A stretch of 64,000 nucleotides of DNA from Spirosoma agri (GTDB lineage Bacteria; Bacteroidota; Bacteroidia; Cytophagales; Spirosomataceae), in contig NZ_JAAGNZ010000001.1 in the NCBI RefSeq assembly GCF_010747415.1, positions 868,001 to 932,000 of the forward strand, written 5' to 3'. Positions within the stretch are counted from its first letter, which is position 1. Each line of letters opens with the position of its first letter. The notes beneath the pieces were generated by a model, which was not told the origin of the DNA, searched no databases, and saw only the letters and a program-made list of their open reading frames with translations. Positions 17,778 through 26,694 of the stretch are shown here, in pieces. A program made the position numbers and the translations under genes.

Positions 17778-19082
17778 ATGCGGATGAGAATCGCAGTATG
17801 GCATAACTTGCCCAGTGGAGGGGCAAGCCGGGCTTTGCATCAACACATTAAAGGACTAGCTGAGCGTGGTCATTATATTGAGGTCTGGACATCATCATTA
17901 GCCGACAGCCGTTTTCTGGACGTCGATCAGTACGTTGCCAAAACACACATTGTTCCCCTAAAAATTGCCACCCGAGTTCGTATCGATCGGATTGACGACG
18001 TTCGTTCAGTTGCATTCCAGAACAGCACCCGTATCAACAGAATGCTGGCTTTTTGTAAAGAATGCGCTCAACAGATTGGGGAAGGTGATTTCGATGTTTT
18101 ATTTGCCAATTCCTGCCATTATTTTAACATGCCGTTTATCGGCCGGTTCATCAACAAGATTCCCAAATTACTGTACTTGCAGGAACCAAACCGGTCGCTT
18201 TATGAGGCTTATCCAAACCTGCTCTGGCGAGGTTTGGCAGCCTGGTCCGAAAATTGGGCTTCGTTGTCTTACTATGAGCGTGTCTGGCAGGATATGGTAA
18301 CGACTCACCGGGCACGGGTACTAGTCCGCGAAGAATTTACAAATTACCGTAGCTACGACAAAGTACTGGTCAATTCGTATTTCAGCAATGAGAGCCTATT
18401 GCGGGCCTACGGCGGAGGGGGCGAGGTGTGTTACCTGGGTGTCGATCTCGACCTTTTTCCTTTCCTCGATCTGCCCCGTGAACCGTTCGTGATGGGGCTA
18501 GGCTCCTTTCATCAGCCGAAACAACCTGATCTGGCCATCAAAGCGCTGGCTCAGATTCCGGAATCGATCCGACCCCGACTGGTTTGGGTTGGCAACATTG
18601 GCAATAAAGAATACATGGCAACGCTGATGACGCTGAGCAGCCAGCTTAACGTTGCGTTTGAGCCAAGGCAGTATGTGCCCCATCAGGAATTGATTGAGTT
18701 ACTGAATACAGCATCGTGTCTATTGTATACATCGGCACTGGAACCCTTTGGTTTCGCTCCGCTGGAAGCCAATGCGTGTGGACTTCCCGTCGTTGCCGTG
18801 GGTGAGGGCGGTGTTCGGGAAACGGTGCGGGATGGCTACAATGGGTTGCTTACGGGACGCAATCCTGTCGATATCGCAAATGCCGTCCAACGGATACTAG
18901 AAGATCCGGTCCTGTTTCAAACACTATCAGCGAATGGGCGGCATGTAGTGCGCGAACGATGGGGTATCGAACACGCTGTTGATCGAATCGAAGAGGCTTT
19001 ACTATCGATGGCAGCGCCCAAACGCTATGTGTCCGACGGCCATACGTCAACGAAACAACTCTTAAATAAAGAAAATCGCTAA
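17778..19082 (+). CDS. Family 4 glycosyltransferase (434 aa)
   Basis: GT-B fold retaining glycosyltransferase. The N-terminal Rossmann half begins 'MRIAVWHNLPSGGASRAL' with the Gly-Gly turn at 14-15; the C-terminal donor-binding half has the E-x7-E signature 'EPFGFAPLE' (Glu322, Glu330) followed by ANACGLPVVA. No signal peptide or transmembrane segment, so cytoplasmic or peripherally membrane-bound. Likely adds a hexose in polysaccharide or glycolipid assembly; donor and acceptor unknown. It stands alone, after an AT-rich kilobase, and ends in a strong terminator. A start at ATG 17784 would shorten it by two residues. Confidence 0.9.
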   Translation: MRMRIAVWHNLPSGGASRALHQHIKGLAERGHYIEVWTSSLADSRFLDVDQYVAKTHIVPLKIATRVRIDRIDDVRSVAFQNSTRINRMLAFCKECAQQIGEGDFDVLFANSCHYFNMPFIGRFINKIPKLLYLQEPNRSLYEAYPNLLWRGLAAWSENWASLSYYERVWQDMVTTHRARVLVREEFTNYRSYDKVLVNSYFSNESLLRAYGGGGEVCYLGVDLDLFPFLDLPREPFVMGLGSFHQPKQPDLAIKALAQIPESIRPRLVWVGNIGNKEYMATLMTLSSQLNVAFEPRQYVPHQELIELLNTASCLLYTSALEPFGFAPLEANACGLPVVAVGEGGVRETVRDGYNGLLTGRNPVDIANAVQRILEDPVLFQTLSANGRHVVRERWGIEHAVDRIEEALLSMAAPKRYVSDGHTSTKQLLNKENR

Positions 19083-19110
19083 CGTGTAGGCAACCTACCG
19101 CCGGTGACAT

Positions 19111-19153
19111 CAATAGTCCCTGTCCATAACGTATGGGCAGGGACTATTTTTTG
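19111..19153 (+). terminator. Strong terminator after the GT4 gene
   Basis: A 17-bp stem (AATAGTCCCTG...CAGGGACTATT, one G-U pair) with a short loop and a T6 tract, 30 bases after the stop codon. Confidence 0.9.
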
Positions 19154-19332
19154 GCCTGCTTGTGGGGACTGTCAAAAGCATCAGATTCTTATCGATGGAC
19201 TGGTAGTTTCGGTATTTTTTTGCTTTTAACTATATCGGGCTCGTCATTTGATCGCGCTTTAAGAAGGAGTGCTAAGCCCGGAGTAAAGTATCCATAAAAC
19301 TCGGCTGTAGCCGCCTGAACCCCTCAACTTGC

Positions 19333-20709
19333 ATGCATAATTTCAATATTAACCGGCGCCGTTTTCTTCAGGGAACCACGGCTTCGCTTGCCCTTAGCAC
19401 ATTTGGAGCCAGAGGCATGGACCTGATCAACCCCGCAAAAACGCTTCGTGTAGGACTGATTGGCACGGGATGGTATGGGAAAAGCGATCTGTTTCGTCTG
19501 ATTCAGGTAGCCCCCGTTGAGGTTATCGCGCTCTGTGACGTCGACAAAAATATGATGGCGGGCGCGGCAAAACTCGTCAGCCAGCGCCAAAAATCGGGGA
19601 AGACTCCGCGCCTGTATGGTGATTACCGGAAAATGCTGGCTGAGAACCAATTCGATATTGTGCTGATCGGTACGCCCGACCACTGGCACGCGCTCCAGAC
19701 AATCGACGCCCTGAAGGCGGGTGCCAACGTGTACGTGCAAAAGCCAATCAGTGTCGATGTTATAGAAGGGGAGGCTATGGTAGCTGCCGCTCGAAAGTAT
19801 AATAAGGTCGTGCAAGTGGGAACGCAGCGCAAAAGTACACCCCACCTGATCGATGCGAAAACCAATATTGTCGATGCGGGCTTACTAGGAAAAGTGTCGC
19901 ACGTCGATATGTGCTGTTATTACCACATGCGCAATAATGGCAACCCACCCGTACAGGCTGTCCCCGATTTCCTGGATTATGAAATGTGGACCGGCCCAGC
20001 CCCCCTGCGTCCTTACGACGGACTGCCGCACGTACGCTGGTGGCGAGCGTTTATGGAATATGGCAACGGAATCACAGGTGACATGTGCGTTCATATGTTC
20101 GATACGGTGCGCTGGATGCTGAAACTTGGCTGGCCCAACCGGATCAGTTCTACGGGGGGGATTTATGTGCAGAAGGAAGGGAAATCCAACATTTCGGATA
20201 CGCAGTCGGCGCTGTTTGAGTACGATGGGCTGACCTGTTCCTGGCAGCATCGGACCTGGGGAACGCCCGCCAATCCGGACTATCCCTGGTCGTTTACGCT
20301 CTACGGCGAAAAGGGAACGCTGTGGGCGAGCACGATGGCCTACGATTTCATTCCGGAGGGGAAAGGTGAAAAAATCCACAAGGATGTTGTCTACGAAAAA
20401 GAGAAATATCCGGAGGATGTAACCGAACCTACCGAGCCCAAAATCGAGTTGAATGCGGCTCCGGCTACGCGCCTGCACATGCTCAACTTCCTGGATGCGA
20501 TCGATAAGGGGAGCCGCCCGGTTGCCGATATTGAGGAAGGGCATATCTCGACGGCCAGTTGCATTCTGGCTAATATGTCGATGAAAACAGGTCGCCCAAT
20601 CGTTTATGATCCCAAGAAGCGTGAGATCATTGGTGATCGGGAGGCCAACGGCCTTCTCCAGCGGCCCTATCGCCAGCCTTATACTCACCCCGATCCGAAT
20701 AAGGTCTAG
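19333..20709 (+). CDS. Tat-exported Gfo/Idh/MocA family oxidoreductase (458 aa)
   Basis: NAD(P)-dependent oxidoreductase predicted to act on a sugar or cyclitol in the periplasm. Twin-arginine signal 'NRRRFLQGTTASLALSTF' at residues 7-24 marks export in folded form with bound cofactor, as in many Bacteroidota Gfo/Idh/MocA proteins. The Rossmann motif GLIGTGWYG is at 41-49 and the family EKP-like motif appears as VQKPIS with Lys136. The C-terminal domain carries 'GNGITGDMCVHMFDTVRWML', with the usual GDxxxHxxD pattern of this subfamily. Substrate unknown; GH109-type glycosidase activity is possible for such proteins. It is monocistronic and convergent with the esterase at 20788. Confidence 0.92.
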   Translation: MHNFNINRRRFLQGTTASLALSTFGARGMDLINPAKTLRVGLIGTGWYGKSDLFRLIQVAPVEVIALCDVDKNMMAGAAKLVSQRQKSGKTPRLYGDYRKMLAENQFDIVLIGTPDHWHALQTIDALKAGANVYVQKPISVDVIEGEAMVAAARKYNKVVQVGTQRKSTPHLIDAKTNIVDAGLLGKVSHVDMCCYYHMRNNGNPPVQAVPDFLDYEMWTGPAPLRPYDGLPHVRWWRAFMEYGNGITGDMCVHMFDTVRWMLKLGWPNRISSTGGIYVQKEGKSNISDTQSALFEYDGLTCSWQHRTWGTPANPDYPWSFTLYGEKGTLWASTMAYDFIPEGKGEKIHKDVVYEKEKYPEDVTEPTEPKIELNAAPATRLHMLNFLDAIDKGSRPVADIEEGHISTASCILANMSMKTGRPIVYDPKKREIIGDREANGLLQRPYRQPYTHPDPNKV

Positions 20710-20722
20710 GTTGGAACGTTCG

Positions 20723-20772
20723 TCGTTGCCCAGTTTGATCGTCTGATTTCAGACGGGAAATCTGAGCAACGA
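20723..20772. repeat. Imperfect palindrome between convergent genes
   Basis: Arms of about 24 bases (TCGTTGCCCAG... / ...CTGAGCAACGA) enclose GTCTGA/TCAGAC. No T tract follows, but the position between convergent stop codons suggests a bidirectional terminator or a repeat-type palindrome. Confidence 0.6.
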
Positions 20773-20787
20773 TGAGCTATCTAATCG

Positions 20788-21495
20788 TCACTTATGCTGC
20801 TTCAGCAGCCAGGCATAGATCGATTTGTCTTCGTAGAGATACCGGATATCGTGCCCTTCGTTTTCCAATCGGGTAAATTTTACGGACCCATGGCATTGTT
20901 TCAGGCGATTGACCAATCGCTCCGTTTCGTTGATTGGAATAAGATCGTCGGCTGTTCCGTGAAAGGTCCAGACGGGAACTTGCCTGATCGTACAGATTTG
21001 TGTTGAATCGTCGCAGCCTCCACACAGCGGGACGACTGCCGCAAATTTATCCGGATAAGCCACCGCTGTCTGCCAGGCACCGTAGCCCCCCATGCTGATG
21101 CCGGTCAGGTAAACACGCTTCGGATCGATACGGTATTTTGTTGCCAGGTCAGCATAGAGTGAATCGAACCAATTATCGGTCGACCAGAATTTGCCGTCCG
21201 GACACTGGGGCGACGCAATGATAAACGGAAAATCGGTTCCCTTCTCGACCAGATGAGGCAAACCGTAGATCTTGAGCTTGTTCAGATCAGTACCCCGCTG
21301 TGACCCGCCATGAAGATAGATGACTACCGGATAGGCTGTTTTGCTCGTTGCATAATCCCTGGGTAAGTAAAGCAGATAGTTATATTTCTCTTTGGCTTTG
21401 GCGATAGATGCAGACTGAGCGATGACGCTTATGGACAGTAAGAAGAGGCATAGAAACCCAGCTACTGCGCGCGAGTATTGACTTGTGAAAACCAT
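20788..21495 (-). CDS. Exported alpha/beta-hydrolase esterase (235 aa)
   Basis: Alpha/beta hydrolase of the esterase/prolyl-oligopeptidase type with a signal peptide (hydrophobic 11-26, cleavage after VIAQ). The oxyanion motif YLHGGSQRG is at about 60-68, nucleophile Ser134 lies in GISMGG, an Asp follows in 'FHGTADDLIP', and His in 'NEGHDIRY'. Two Cys in 'VPLCGGCDD' may form a disulfide. I use ATG 21495; a TTG nine codons upstream is less likely. This family includes carbohydrate acetyl- or feruloyl-esterases acting in the periplasm. It is separated from the upstream histidine kinase gene by a 73-base palindrome and is convergent with the oxidoreductase. Confidence 0.85.
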   Translation of the reverse strand: MVFTSQYSRAVAGFLCLFLLSISVIAQSASIAKAKEKYNYLLYLPRDYATSKTAYPVVIYLHGGSQRGTDLNKLKIYGLPHLVEKGTDFPFIIASPQCPDGKFWSTDNWFDSLYADLATKYRIDPKRVYLTGISMGGYGAWQTAVAYPDKFAAVVPLCGGCDDSTQICTIRQVPVWTFHGTADDLIPINETERLVNRLKQCHGSVKFTRLENEGHDIRYLYEDKSIYAWLLKQHK

Positions 21496-21521
21496 ATAGT
21501 AACGAGTACCAATTTCCTGCA

Positions 21522-21594
21522 AAATAGTAACGTGGGTGGAAACCCGCGATCTATCTCAACAAATTGCAAGTTTCCACCCACGTTACCACTATTT
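21522..21594. repeat. Long palindrome with GTGGAAAC arms
   Basis: AAATAGT-AACGTGGGTGGAAAC (21522-21543) pairs with the inverted copy at 21570-21594, with a two-base bulge. The left arm continues into CCCGCG, making a small GGTGGAAACC hairpin within. It overlaps the last codons of the histidine kinase gene and ends before the esterase ATG. It shares the GGAA-loop core with palindromes at 29030, 29783 and 44211. Confidence 0.75.
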
Positions 21595-23148
21595 CGTGAC
21601 CAGCGATTCGCCAATACGAACGTAATCGGCAGGGAACACCAGCCGGAACGTTGTGCCGCTATTCAGCACGCTATCGACTTCAATGGCTGCACCTAACTTA
21701 TCGGAAAGGGCTTTGACAATGGACAGACCGAGCCCCGATGAGCCTTCGTTGTTGGTGGGCTGCGCCGATAGCCGCTGAAATCGCTTGAATAACTTCGTGC
21801 GGTCATCCGATGAGATACCCGGTCCTTCATCTTTCACCGAAATCGTGAGCTGATTATCCCGCAACCCAATCTGAACGTAAACATTACGACCGAAGGGCGA
21901 GAATTTTACCGCGTTACTGATCAGGTTGTCGAGGATTCGGACCAGCGATTCCGGGTCGGAGTGGAGCAGAATGGCCTGATCGCTGTGCTGAGCGTGTAGC
22001 GTTATTCCTTTTTGATAAGCCTGCGCCGAAAATCCTTCGACAAGTACATCGATCAGCTCCCTGATCTCGATATCTTCCATCTGCACCGGCAGGTTCGACG
22101 AGATCAATTTGTTGAAGTAGACAATACTGTCGATGAGATTAAGGCCACGCTTGATTGTTTTCTGTCCATACTCGATGTTTTCGTTCTGTTCTTCATTCAA
22201 CGGCCCGTGCATGGGCAGAAAATTGAAGATGAAGCTTAACGTTGCCAGTGGCGACTTCAGGTCATGCGCAATAACACTGATCAGGTTCTCGATTTCGCGA
22301 TTGGCGTCCGACAACTGCTGATTTTTATGGTATAATTCCGTTACGTCGTTAAATAACCAGATACGACCTTTGAAGTAGGGTGAAAAAATGGGCCTTGTCA
22401 GCACCGATAAAATCTGGTCCGTAAAAATCCAGAGCCACTCCTTAATGCTAAAATTTGGATTACGAACAAACTCGTTTGCCGTATGATTGATCGCATCCAG
22501 ATTAAGCGCCCGGTTGCGAAGTTTGAGCATACCCATCGATAAACTGGTCGGTGATGGCCGCAGGTCGCCCTGTTCAAGATCCAGCAATTCGATGGCTGCC
22601 TGATTTACCCAGCTTGTTTCATCCTCCTCGTTGACAAGTACGATGCCCTGGGGAACAATGCCGAAGATGAACCGGTATTGCTGTTCGAGGGCGATACGCT
22701 GAAGTGATAAATTGCTGATCAGCACCTTGTCCCCAAAGCGATACAAGGCATCTTCGACATCGTCGGCCGGACTATCCGTTAGTGTTTCCCAACCTATTAG
22801 AATCCAGCCTTTGAATGTGTAATTCGTTAGCCGGAACCCCGCGACCTGTCGGTAGTCGCTAAGCATTCCCTTCAGCGCCCGGCGTGGCGTAAAATTTTTG
22901 ATCAGGAAAAAGGGACTTTCCTGCGTCAGTTCTTGTAATTGGGTTGGATTGAGCGACAGCAGATCCAGTTTTTGTGGACTGGAAAACTGGATGGTTGCTG
23001 TCCACTCATCACGCTCCTGTACAATATAGCAGCCATCCGCTTCCAGAAAAGCCAGCATCTCAGCTATATAGGCTTCTAGAAGTTTCGGGCCGATTTCGGT
23101 GGCTTCAATAGTCCGGAAACGTTTTTCAAGAACTTTAAAGTCCATCAT
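21589..23148 (-). CDS. Sensor histidine kinase with GAF-like and PAS domains (519 aa)
   Basis: Soluble sensor kinase of a two-component system; no transmembrane segments are visible. Residues 1-165 look GAF-like ('LEAYIAEMLAFLEADGCYIVQE'), 170-285 hold a PAS domain ('IPQGIVLVNEEDETSWVNQAAIELLDL' pattern), then HisKA with phospho-acceptor His295 in 'IAHDLKSPL', then HATPase_c with 'DNLISNAVKFSP', 'DEGPGIS' and 'GSSGLGLSIVK'. It follows an RsbQ-like hydrolase gene by 75 bases on the same strand, a pairing analogous to RsbQ-RsbP of Bacillus, where the hydrolase works with a PAS-domain protein. No response regulator is adjacent. Signal and partner are inferred. Confidence 0.9.
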   Translation of the reverse strand: MMDFKVLEKRFRTIEATEIGPKLLEAYIAEMLAFLEADGCYIVQERDEWTATIQFSSPQKLDLLSLNPTQLQELTQESPFFLIKNFTPRRALKGMLSDYRQVAGFRLTNYTFKGWILIGWETLTDSPADDVEDALYRFGDKVLISNLSLQRIALEQQYRFIFGIVPQGIVLVNEEDETSWVNQAAIELLDLEQGDLRPSPTSLSMGMLKLRNRALNLDAINHTANEFVRNPNFSIKEWLWIFTDQILSVLTRPIFSPYFKGRIWLFNDVTELYHKNQQLSDANREIENLISVIAHDLKSPLATLSFIFNFLPMHGPLNEEQNENIEYGQKTIKRGLNLIDSIVYFNKLISSNLPVQMEDIEIRELIDVLVEGFSAQAYQKGITLHAQHSDQAILLHSDPESLVRILDNLISNAVKFSPFGRNVYVQIGLRDNQLTISVKDEGPGISSDDRTKLFKRFQRLSAQPTNNEGSSGLGLSIVKALSDKLGAAIEVDSVLNSGTTFRLVFPADYVRIGESLVTK

Positions 23149-23223
23149 ACAAGAGTAGCCACCAGTCGGTCTGCCAACAGTGTTCTGACAGTCACCTTAG
23201 ACAATACGTGGGATCGGAAACAG

Positions 23224-24021
23224 TTAATTCAAAAAGGGTTTGATTGCTTTTATGACTTCATCGGCACCACTAATATGAGGTAAATGGCCTTCTGTATCGA
23301 TAAAAGACAGCACGCCATTCGGAATCGTTTTTTCCATAAAGTGACTTACATGCACAGGGACGGCAATATCTTTTTGGCCCTGAATCAACAGTGTTGGGTG
23401 CGGCAACCGGGCGATGTCGTTTCTGTGGTCGGAATAGAAAATGACCTTTGCAATGGATAAGGCTACGTCAGGGCGCATGGCCGACAGGGTTTTTGCGAAC
23501 GCTGAGGCAAACTGAGGCTGGTCGGGATTAGCCATGATCATGGGCGCAAACCCGCCGACCCACGAATGAAAATTACCTTCCATTTGCGAGAAAAGTTCTT
23601 CGAGCGTCTCCTGACTGAATCCACCTACATAACCCTCTTGGTTAACGTAACATGGCGATGAATTTAGCAGAATAAGTTTTGAAAACCAGGTTGGCTCCTG
23701 AATAGCGGCCAGCGCTCCACTCATACCACCGGCTGAGTGTCCGACAAAGATGACATCTTTAAGCGCCAGCTCTTCAAGTATATCCAGAATATCGTCAGCG
23801 TAGGAGTACAACTGCTTGTATTTTTTTTGGCTAAAATACGGTGCAGTTTTTTCGTTTGCCCCAACATAATCGAACAAAACGACTTTGTGATCGTCGTAGA
23901 ACGCGGGCGCAATCGCGCTCCAGGCAGTCTGATCAGTACCAAATCCGTGAGCAAACACGACGGTTTTATCAGCTTGCTGATTGCCGAGTAAGCGCACATT
24001 GTTTCTGGTTACTATAGTCAT
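23224..24021 (-). CDS. RsbQ-like alpha/beta hydrolase (265 aa)
   Basis: Strongly resembles Bacillus RsbQ, the small hydrolase needed for energy-stress signalling and related to plant karrikin/strigolactone receptors. Size (265 vs 269) and landmarks agree: 'FAHGFGTDQTAW' at 23-34, FDYVG at 50-54, nucleophile Ser96 in GHSAGG, Asp218 in 'QGQKDI' and His246 in 'TEGHLPH'. No signal peptide; cytoplasmic. It lies directly upstream of a PAS-containing histidine kinase, suggesting it delivers or generates a ligand for that kinase. The pairing with a kinase instead of an RsbP phosphatase is the notable feature. Ligand unknown. Confidence 0.88.
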   Translation of the reverse strand: MTIVTRNNVRLLGNQQADKTVVFAHGFGTDQTAWSAIAPAFYDDHKVVLFDYVGANEKTAPYFSQKKYKQLYSYADDILDILEELALKDVIFVGHSAGGMSGALAAIQEPTWFSKLILLNSSPCYVNQEGYVGGFSQETLEELFSQMEGNFHSWVGGFAPMIMANPDQPQFASAFAKTLSAMRPDVALSIAKVIFYSDHRNDIARLPHPTLLIQGQKDIAVPVHVSHFMEKTIPNGVLSFIDTEGHLPHISGADEVIKAIKPFLN

Positions 24022-24260
24022 GTAAATGTATTGCTTTATGTTACTAAAACTTTATATTATTATCTTAGTGTTTACATTTTTATGCTTAAAGTCGAAATTT
24101 ATAGAAAATGGTTCGTTTTTACACTATGATATTCGATAAGTACTCATGAAAAGATTGCTTCACCACCAAAATTGATTAGAAGGTAGATAGACGCTGTAAC
24201 AGAGCCGGAAAATACGGGACAAGTGGCCCATGGCTACGCAATCGGCGGATTTACGAGCAG

Positions 24261-24914
24261 CTACACCGATTTCAGCAACTCAGCCAGCACCGCCGTCTTT
24301 ACCTGATGACCGCCCGTAAATGGGGTCACGGTCAGGGAGGGTACATCAGCCTTGAGCTGCTGCAAATACAGGTCGACATCAGCCAATTGGACAATGTATT
24401 CGTCCTGACGCCCATACACATAATGAGTGTCAACGGTCGCCAGCTTGTCAGGGGCTACCAACTCGCGTAAACCGGCTGGAAAGTAACCAGCCCAGAGAAT
24501 CAACCGGTCAACCCGAATATGGCCATTATTCAGCCAGCGGCAGGCTGTGGCTGCCCCCTGCGAAAAGCCGAGCAGGGTAATGGGCAGATTCTCCGGTGCA
24601 CAACTCGCCAGAACAAGATCGTAGAGGGCGTTCAGGTAGGCCAAAAAGTCGCTGATTTCATGCTCTCTGTCTTCACGCGTCATCCACGATGCACTAACTC
24701 GCTGATAGCTGGTATCCAGATACGATCGGGATAAACCCTCCGGCACAATCACCAGCGTTTGACCATCATCCAGCTCGGTAAACTTACGGCCAAAATATTG
24801 AGCTAGTTGCCCAAAACCATGCAGGCAAAACCAGATATGTTTCGTTCGTTCGGTTAATTCACCAATCGTGTAATAGCGGGCCGTACGCCTGACGCTGAGG
24901 TGATGTTCGTTCAT
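24261..24914 (-). CDS. Phospholipase/carboxylesterase-type hydrolase (217 aa)
   Basis: Alpha/beta hydrolase of the YpfH/LYPLA-like small esterase group. Motifs: 'WFCLHGFGQLAQYF' near residue 30, nucleophile Ser in 'LLGFSQGAATACRW', Asp in 'YGRQDEYI', His in 'TGGHQVK'. I choose ATG 24914, since the frame to 24938 would start at TTG. No signal peptide, so cytoplasmic. Monocistronic, about 240 bases from the RsbQ-like gene on the same strand. Substrate not predictable. Confidence 0.85.
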   Translation of the reverse strand: MNEHHLSVRRTARYYTIGELTERTKHIWFCLHGFGQLAQYFGRKFTELDDGQTLVIVPEGLSRSYLDTSYQRVSASWMTREDREHEISDFLAYLNALYDLVLASCAPENLPITLLGFSQGAATACRWLNNGHIRVDRLILWAGYFPAGLRELVAPDKLATVDTHYVYGRQDEYIVQLADVDLYLQQLKADVPSLTVTPFTGGHQVKTAVLAELLKSV

Positions 24915-25116
24915 GGTTGTGCACCTGGCCAGCTTCAAACGGAGCGATCTTTTGCTCCTGATTACCAGAAAAATGGTCTACAGATTGTAAATACTTGTGC
25001 CTAGAGCTTGCCTACCCACAGGTTTCTCACCAACCGGGGCTGCTACACAACCGGCGTGTACAAGTATAAACAACTTCGAATTGGTGGGAAGGACAGGCTG
25101 AGCAGGAGCCAGGTGG

Positions 25117-25515
25117 TCAAACTTTACTTTCGGGATAGATTTTCTTGTGTTGAGCAACCAGGATTGCGTACTGTTCGGGTGTTAGAATGGGTTTATACTG
25201 GAGTACCTTTTCCGTTTCTACGGCGACTGCCAGTGCTCTCAGTTTTTGATTCGTAAGCCCCGCTTTCTTTAACTTCTTTACACCCTCATTAAATTTGACC
25301 GTAGCATCGGTAATGACTTGTTTAGCCTTTGGCACCTGCTGATCAGTGAGTTTAAGCCGCTGCTTGTCAGCCTTGATCACGGATTTGATAATCATGCCGA
25401 CAGTTGCTCCGTTATTCAGCAAGGCGAATTTCTCGTTTTCTACGGACTGCGTTTGCGCAAACAACAGTGTCGACAACCCAACCAGAAGGGCTGTTAAGGT
25501 GAGCCTGATTTTCAT
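25117..25515 (-). CDS. Small exported helical protein with LTxxQ-like motifs (132 aa)
   Basis: Signal peptide MKIRLTLTALLVGLSTLLFAQ, then a helical, Lys/Gln-rich mature domain. 'LKLTDQQVPKAKQ' and 'PILTPEQYAIL' are two LTxxQ-type motifs as found in Spy/CpxP-like periplasmic proteins and their Bacteroidota relatives, which bind unfolded proteins or metals. The spacing of about 50 residues between motifs fits that fold. It lies alone between the esterase and the BASS transporter, on the same strand as both. Chaperone function is an inference from motif resemblance. Confidence 0.75.
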   Translation of the reverse strand: MKIRLTLTALLVGLSTLLFAQTQSVENEKFALLNNGATVGMIIKSVIKADKQRLKLTDQQVPKAKQVITDATVKFNEGVKKLKKAGLTNQKLRALAVAVETEKVLQYKPILTPEQYAILVAQHKKIYPESKV

Positions 25516-25579
25516 TATAGTTGCTTGGATAAGAAACCCGTTTCGGTACGTTTCAAGAGGGCTAATATAGGTTTTTTTG

Positions 25580-26581
25580 TTAGACGTCCTGCGTTTTTGC
25601 CAATTGGGGCGACGTTTCAGTGGGTGCCATTTCTTTCGGTGGGTGCTGGCTCCAGTACGTTGCCAACAGTGAACCGGTGGTATTCATGATCGGACCAAAC
25701 AGGGCAGGGGCAAGGCCAACCGTAGCCACTTTGCCCATCTGCACGGCAATCCCCGACGCTAATCCGCCATTTTGCAGACCAACCTCAATGGCGACCGTAC
25801 GACAGCTTTGTTCATCCATGCCGAACAGCCGGGCGGCCCAGTACCCCAGGGTGAAGCCCGTCAGGTTATGGATCAGCACGCAGAGCGCCAGTGTCCAGCC
25901 AACGGTCAATAAACTATCGCGACCGGCGGCCGTGATGATCGCTACGATGAGTACAATACCCGCCATTGAAATCAACGGCATAATGCGGTTAATGACCACC
26001 GCCGACTTGTGGAAAATACGATTCAGGATCAGTCCAACGATGACCGGGACGATAACAATCTCCGTAATGTGAATCATCATAGCCCACAGCGATATTTCGA
26101 TGAACTGACCAGCAAACAACTTCATCAGTGCAGGCATCAGAAAAGGAGCCAGCAGCGTAGCCAGTGTCGTAATCGTGATCGATAAGGGAACGTTCGCTTT
26201 GGCAATAAAGCACATTACATTGGAGGCCAGTCCGCTCGGTGAGCAACCGATCAGTACGACACCAGCCGCAATTTCGGGCGGAAACTTAAAGACATTCGCC
26301 AGCGTGAAACCGAGCAGGGGCATGATTAGAAAGTGACACGCGACACCAATAAAAACGGCCCGTGGTTGCTTGATGACACTTTCGAAATCCTTGATCGACA
26401 TGGTGGTGCCCATGCCCAGCATGATGACTTGCAGTAAGGGGACAATCAGTTTCTTCAACGAAAAACCATTGAATTCCGTAAAAGGCCCCGGAAAGATCAT
26501 GGCCACAGCTACAGCCGTGATGATCAGGGCGGTGTAAATTAAATTACTGTACGACGAGCGTTCATTGGTTTCGGCTTTCAT
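25580..26581 (-). CDS. Bile acid:sodium symporter (BASS) family transporter (333 aa)
   Basis: Inner-membrane secondary transporter coupling Na+ to uptake of an organic acid. Roughly nine or ten hydrophobic segments are visible, beginning 'LIYTALIITAVAVAMIFPGPF'. Two crossover motifs mark the family: 'IGCSPSGLASNVMCFIAKAN' (around 110-130) and 'EVGLQNGGLASGIA' (around 265-278), which contribute the Na+ sites. Length is typical. Substrates of bacterial BASS proteins range from pantoate-like acids to bile acids, so I do not name one. Monocistronic. Confidence 0.92.
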   Translation of the reverse strand: MKAETNERSSYSNLIYTALIITAVAVAMIFPGPFTEFNGFSLKKLIVPLLQVIMLGMGTTMSIKDFESVIKQPRAVFIGVACHFLIMPLLGFTLANVFKFPPEIAAGVVLIGCSPSGLASNVMCFIAKANVPLSITITTLATLLAPFLMPALMKLFAGQFIEISLWAMMIHITEIVIVPVIVGLILNRIFHKSAVVINRIMPLISMAGIVLIVAIITAAGRDSLLTVGWTLALCVLIHNLTGFTLGYWAARLFGMDEQSCRTVAIEVGLQNGGLASGIAVQMGKVATVGLAPALFGPIMNTTGSLLATYWSQHPPKEMAPTETSPQLAKTQDV

Positions 26582-26694
26582 GCGCGTAACTGAATCGGAC
26601 CAACGGTCTGGCGGCCGTTGCCGAATGAAAGATTAGTTAAGATTCAGGAATAGGTCACTGAACCGTTTGGTCAGCTACGGCAAAAAGCCGTGAC

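Noticed and set aside
19885..20688. 267-codon open frame antisense to the Gfo/Idh/MocA gene
   Set aside because: It is a by-product of GC-skewed codons in the real gene; composition is Arg/Pro-rich without a fold.
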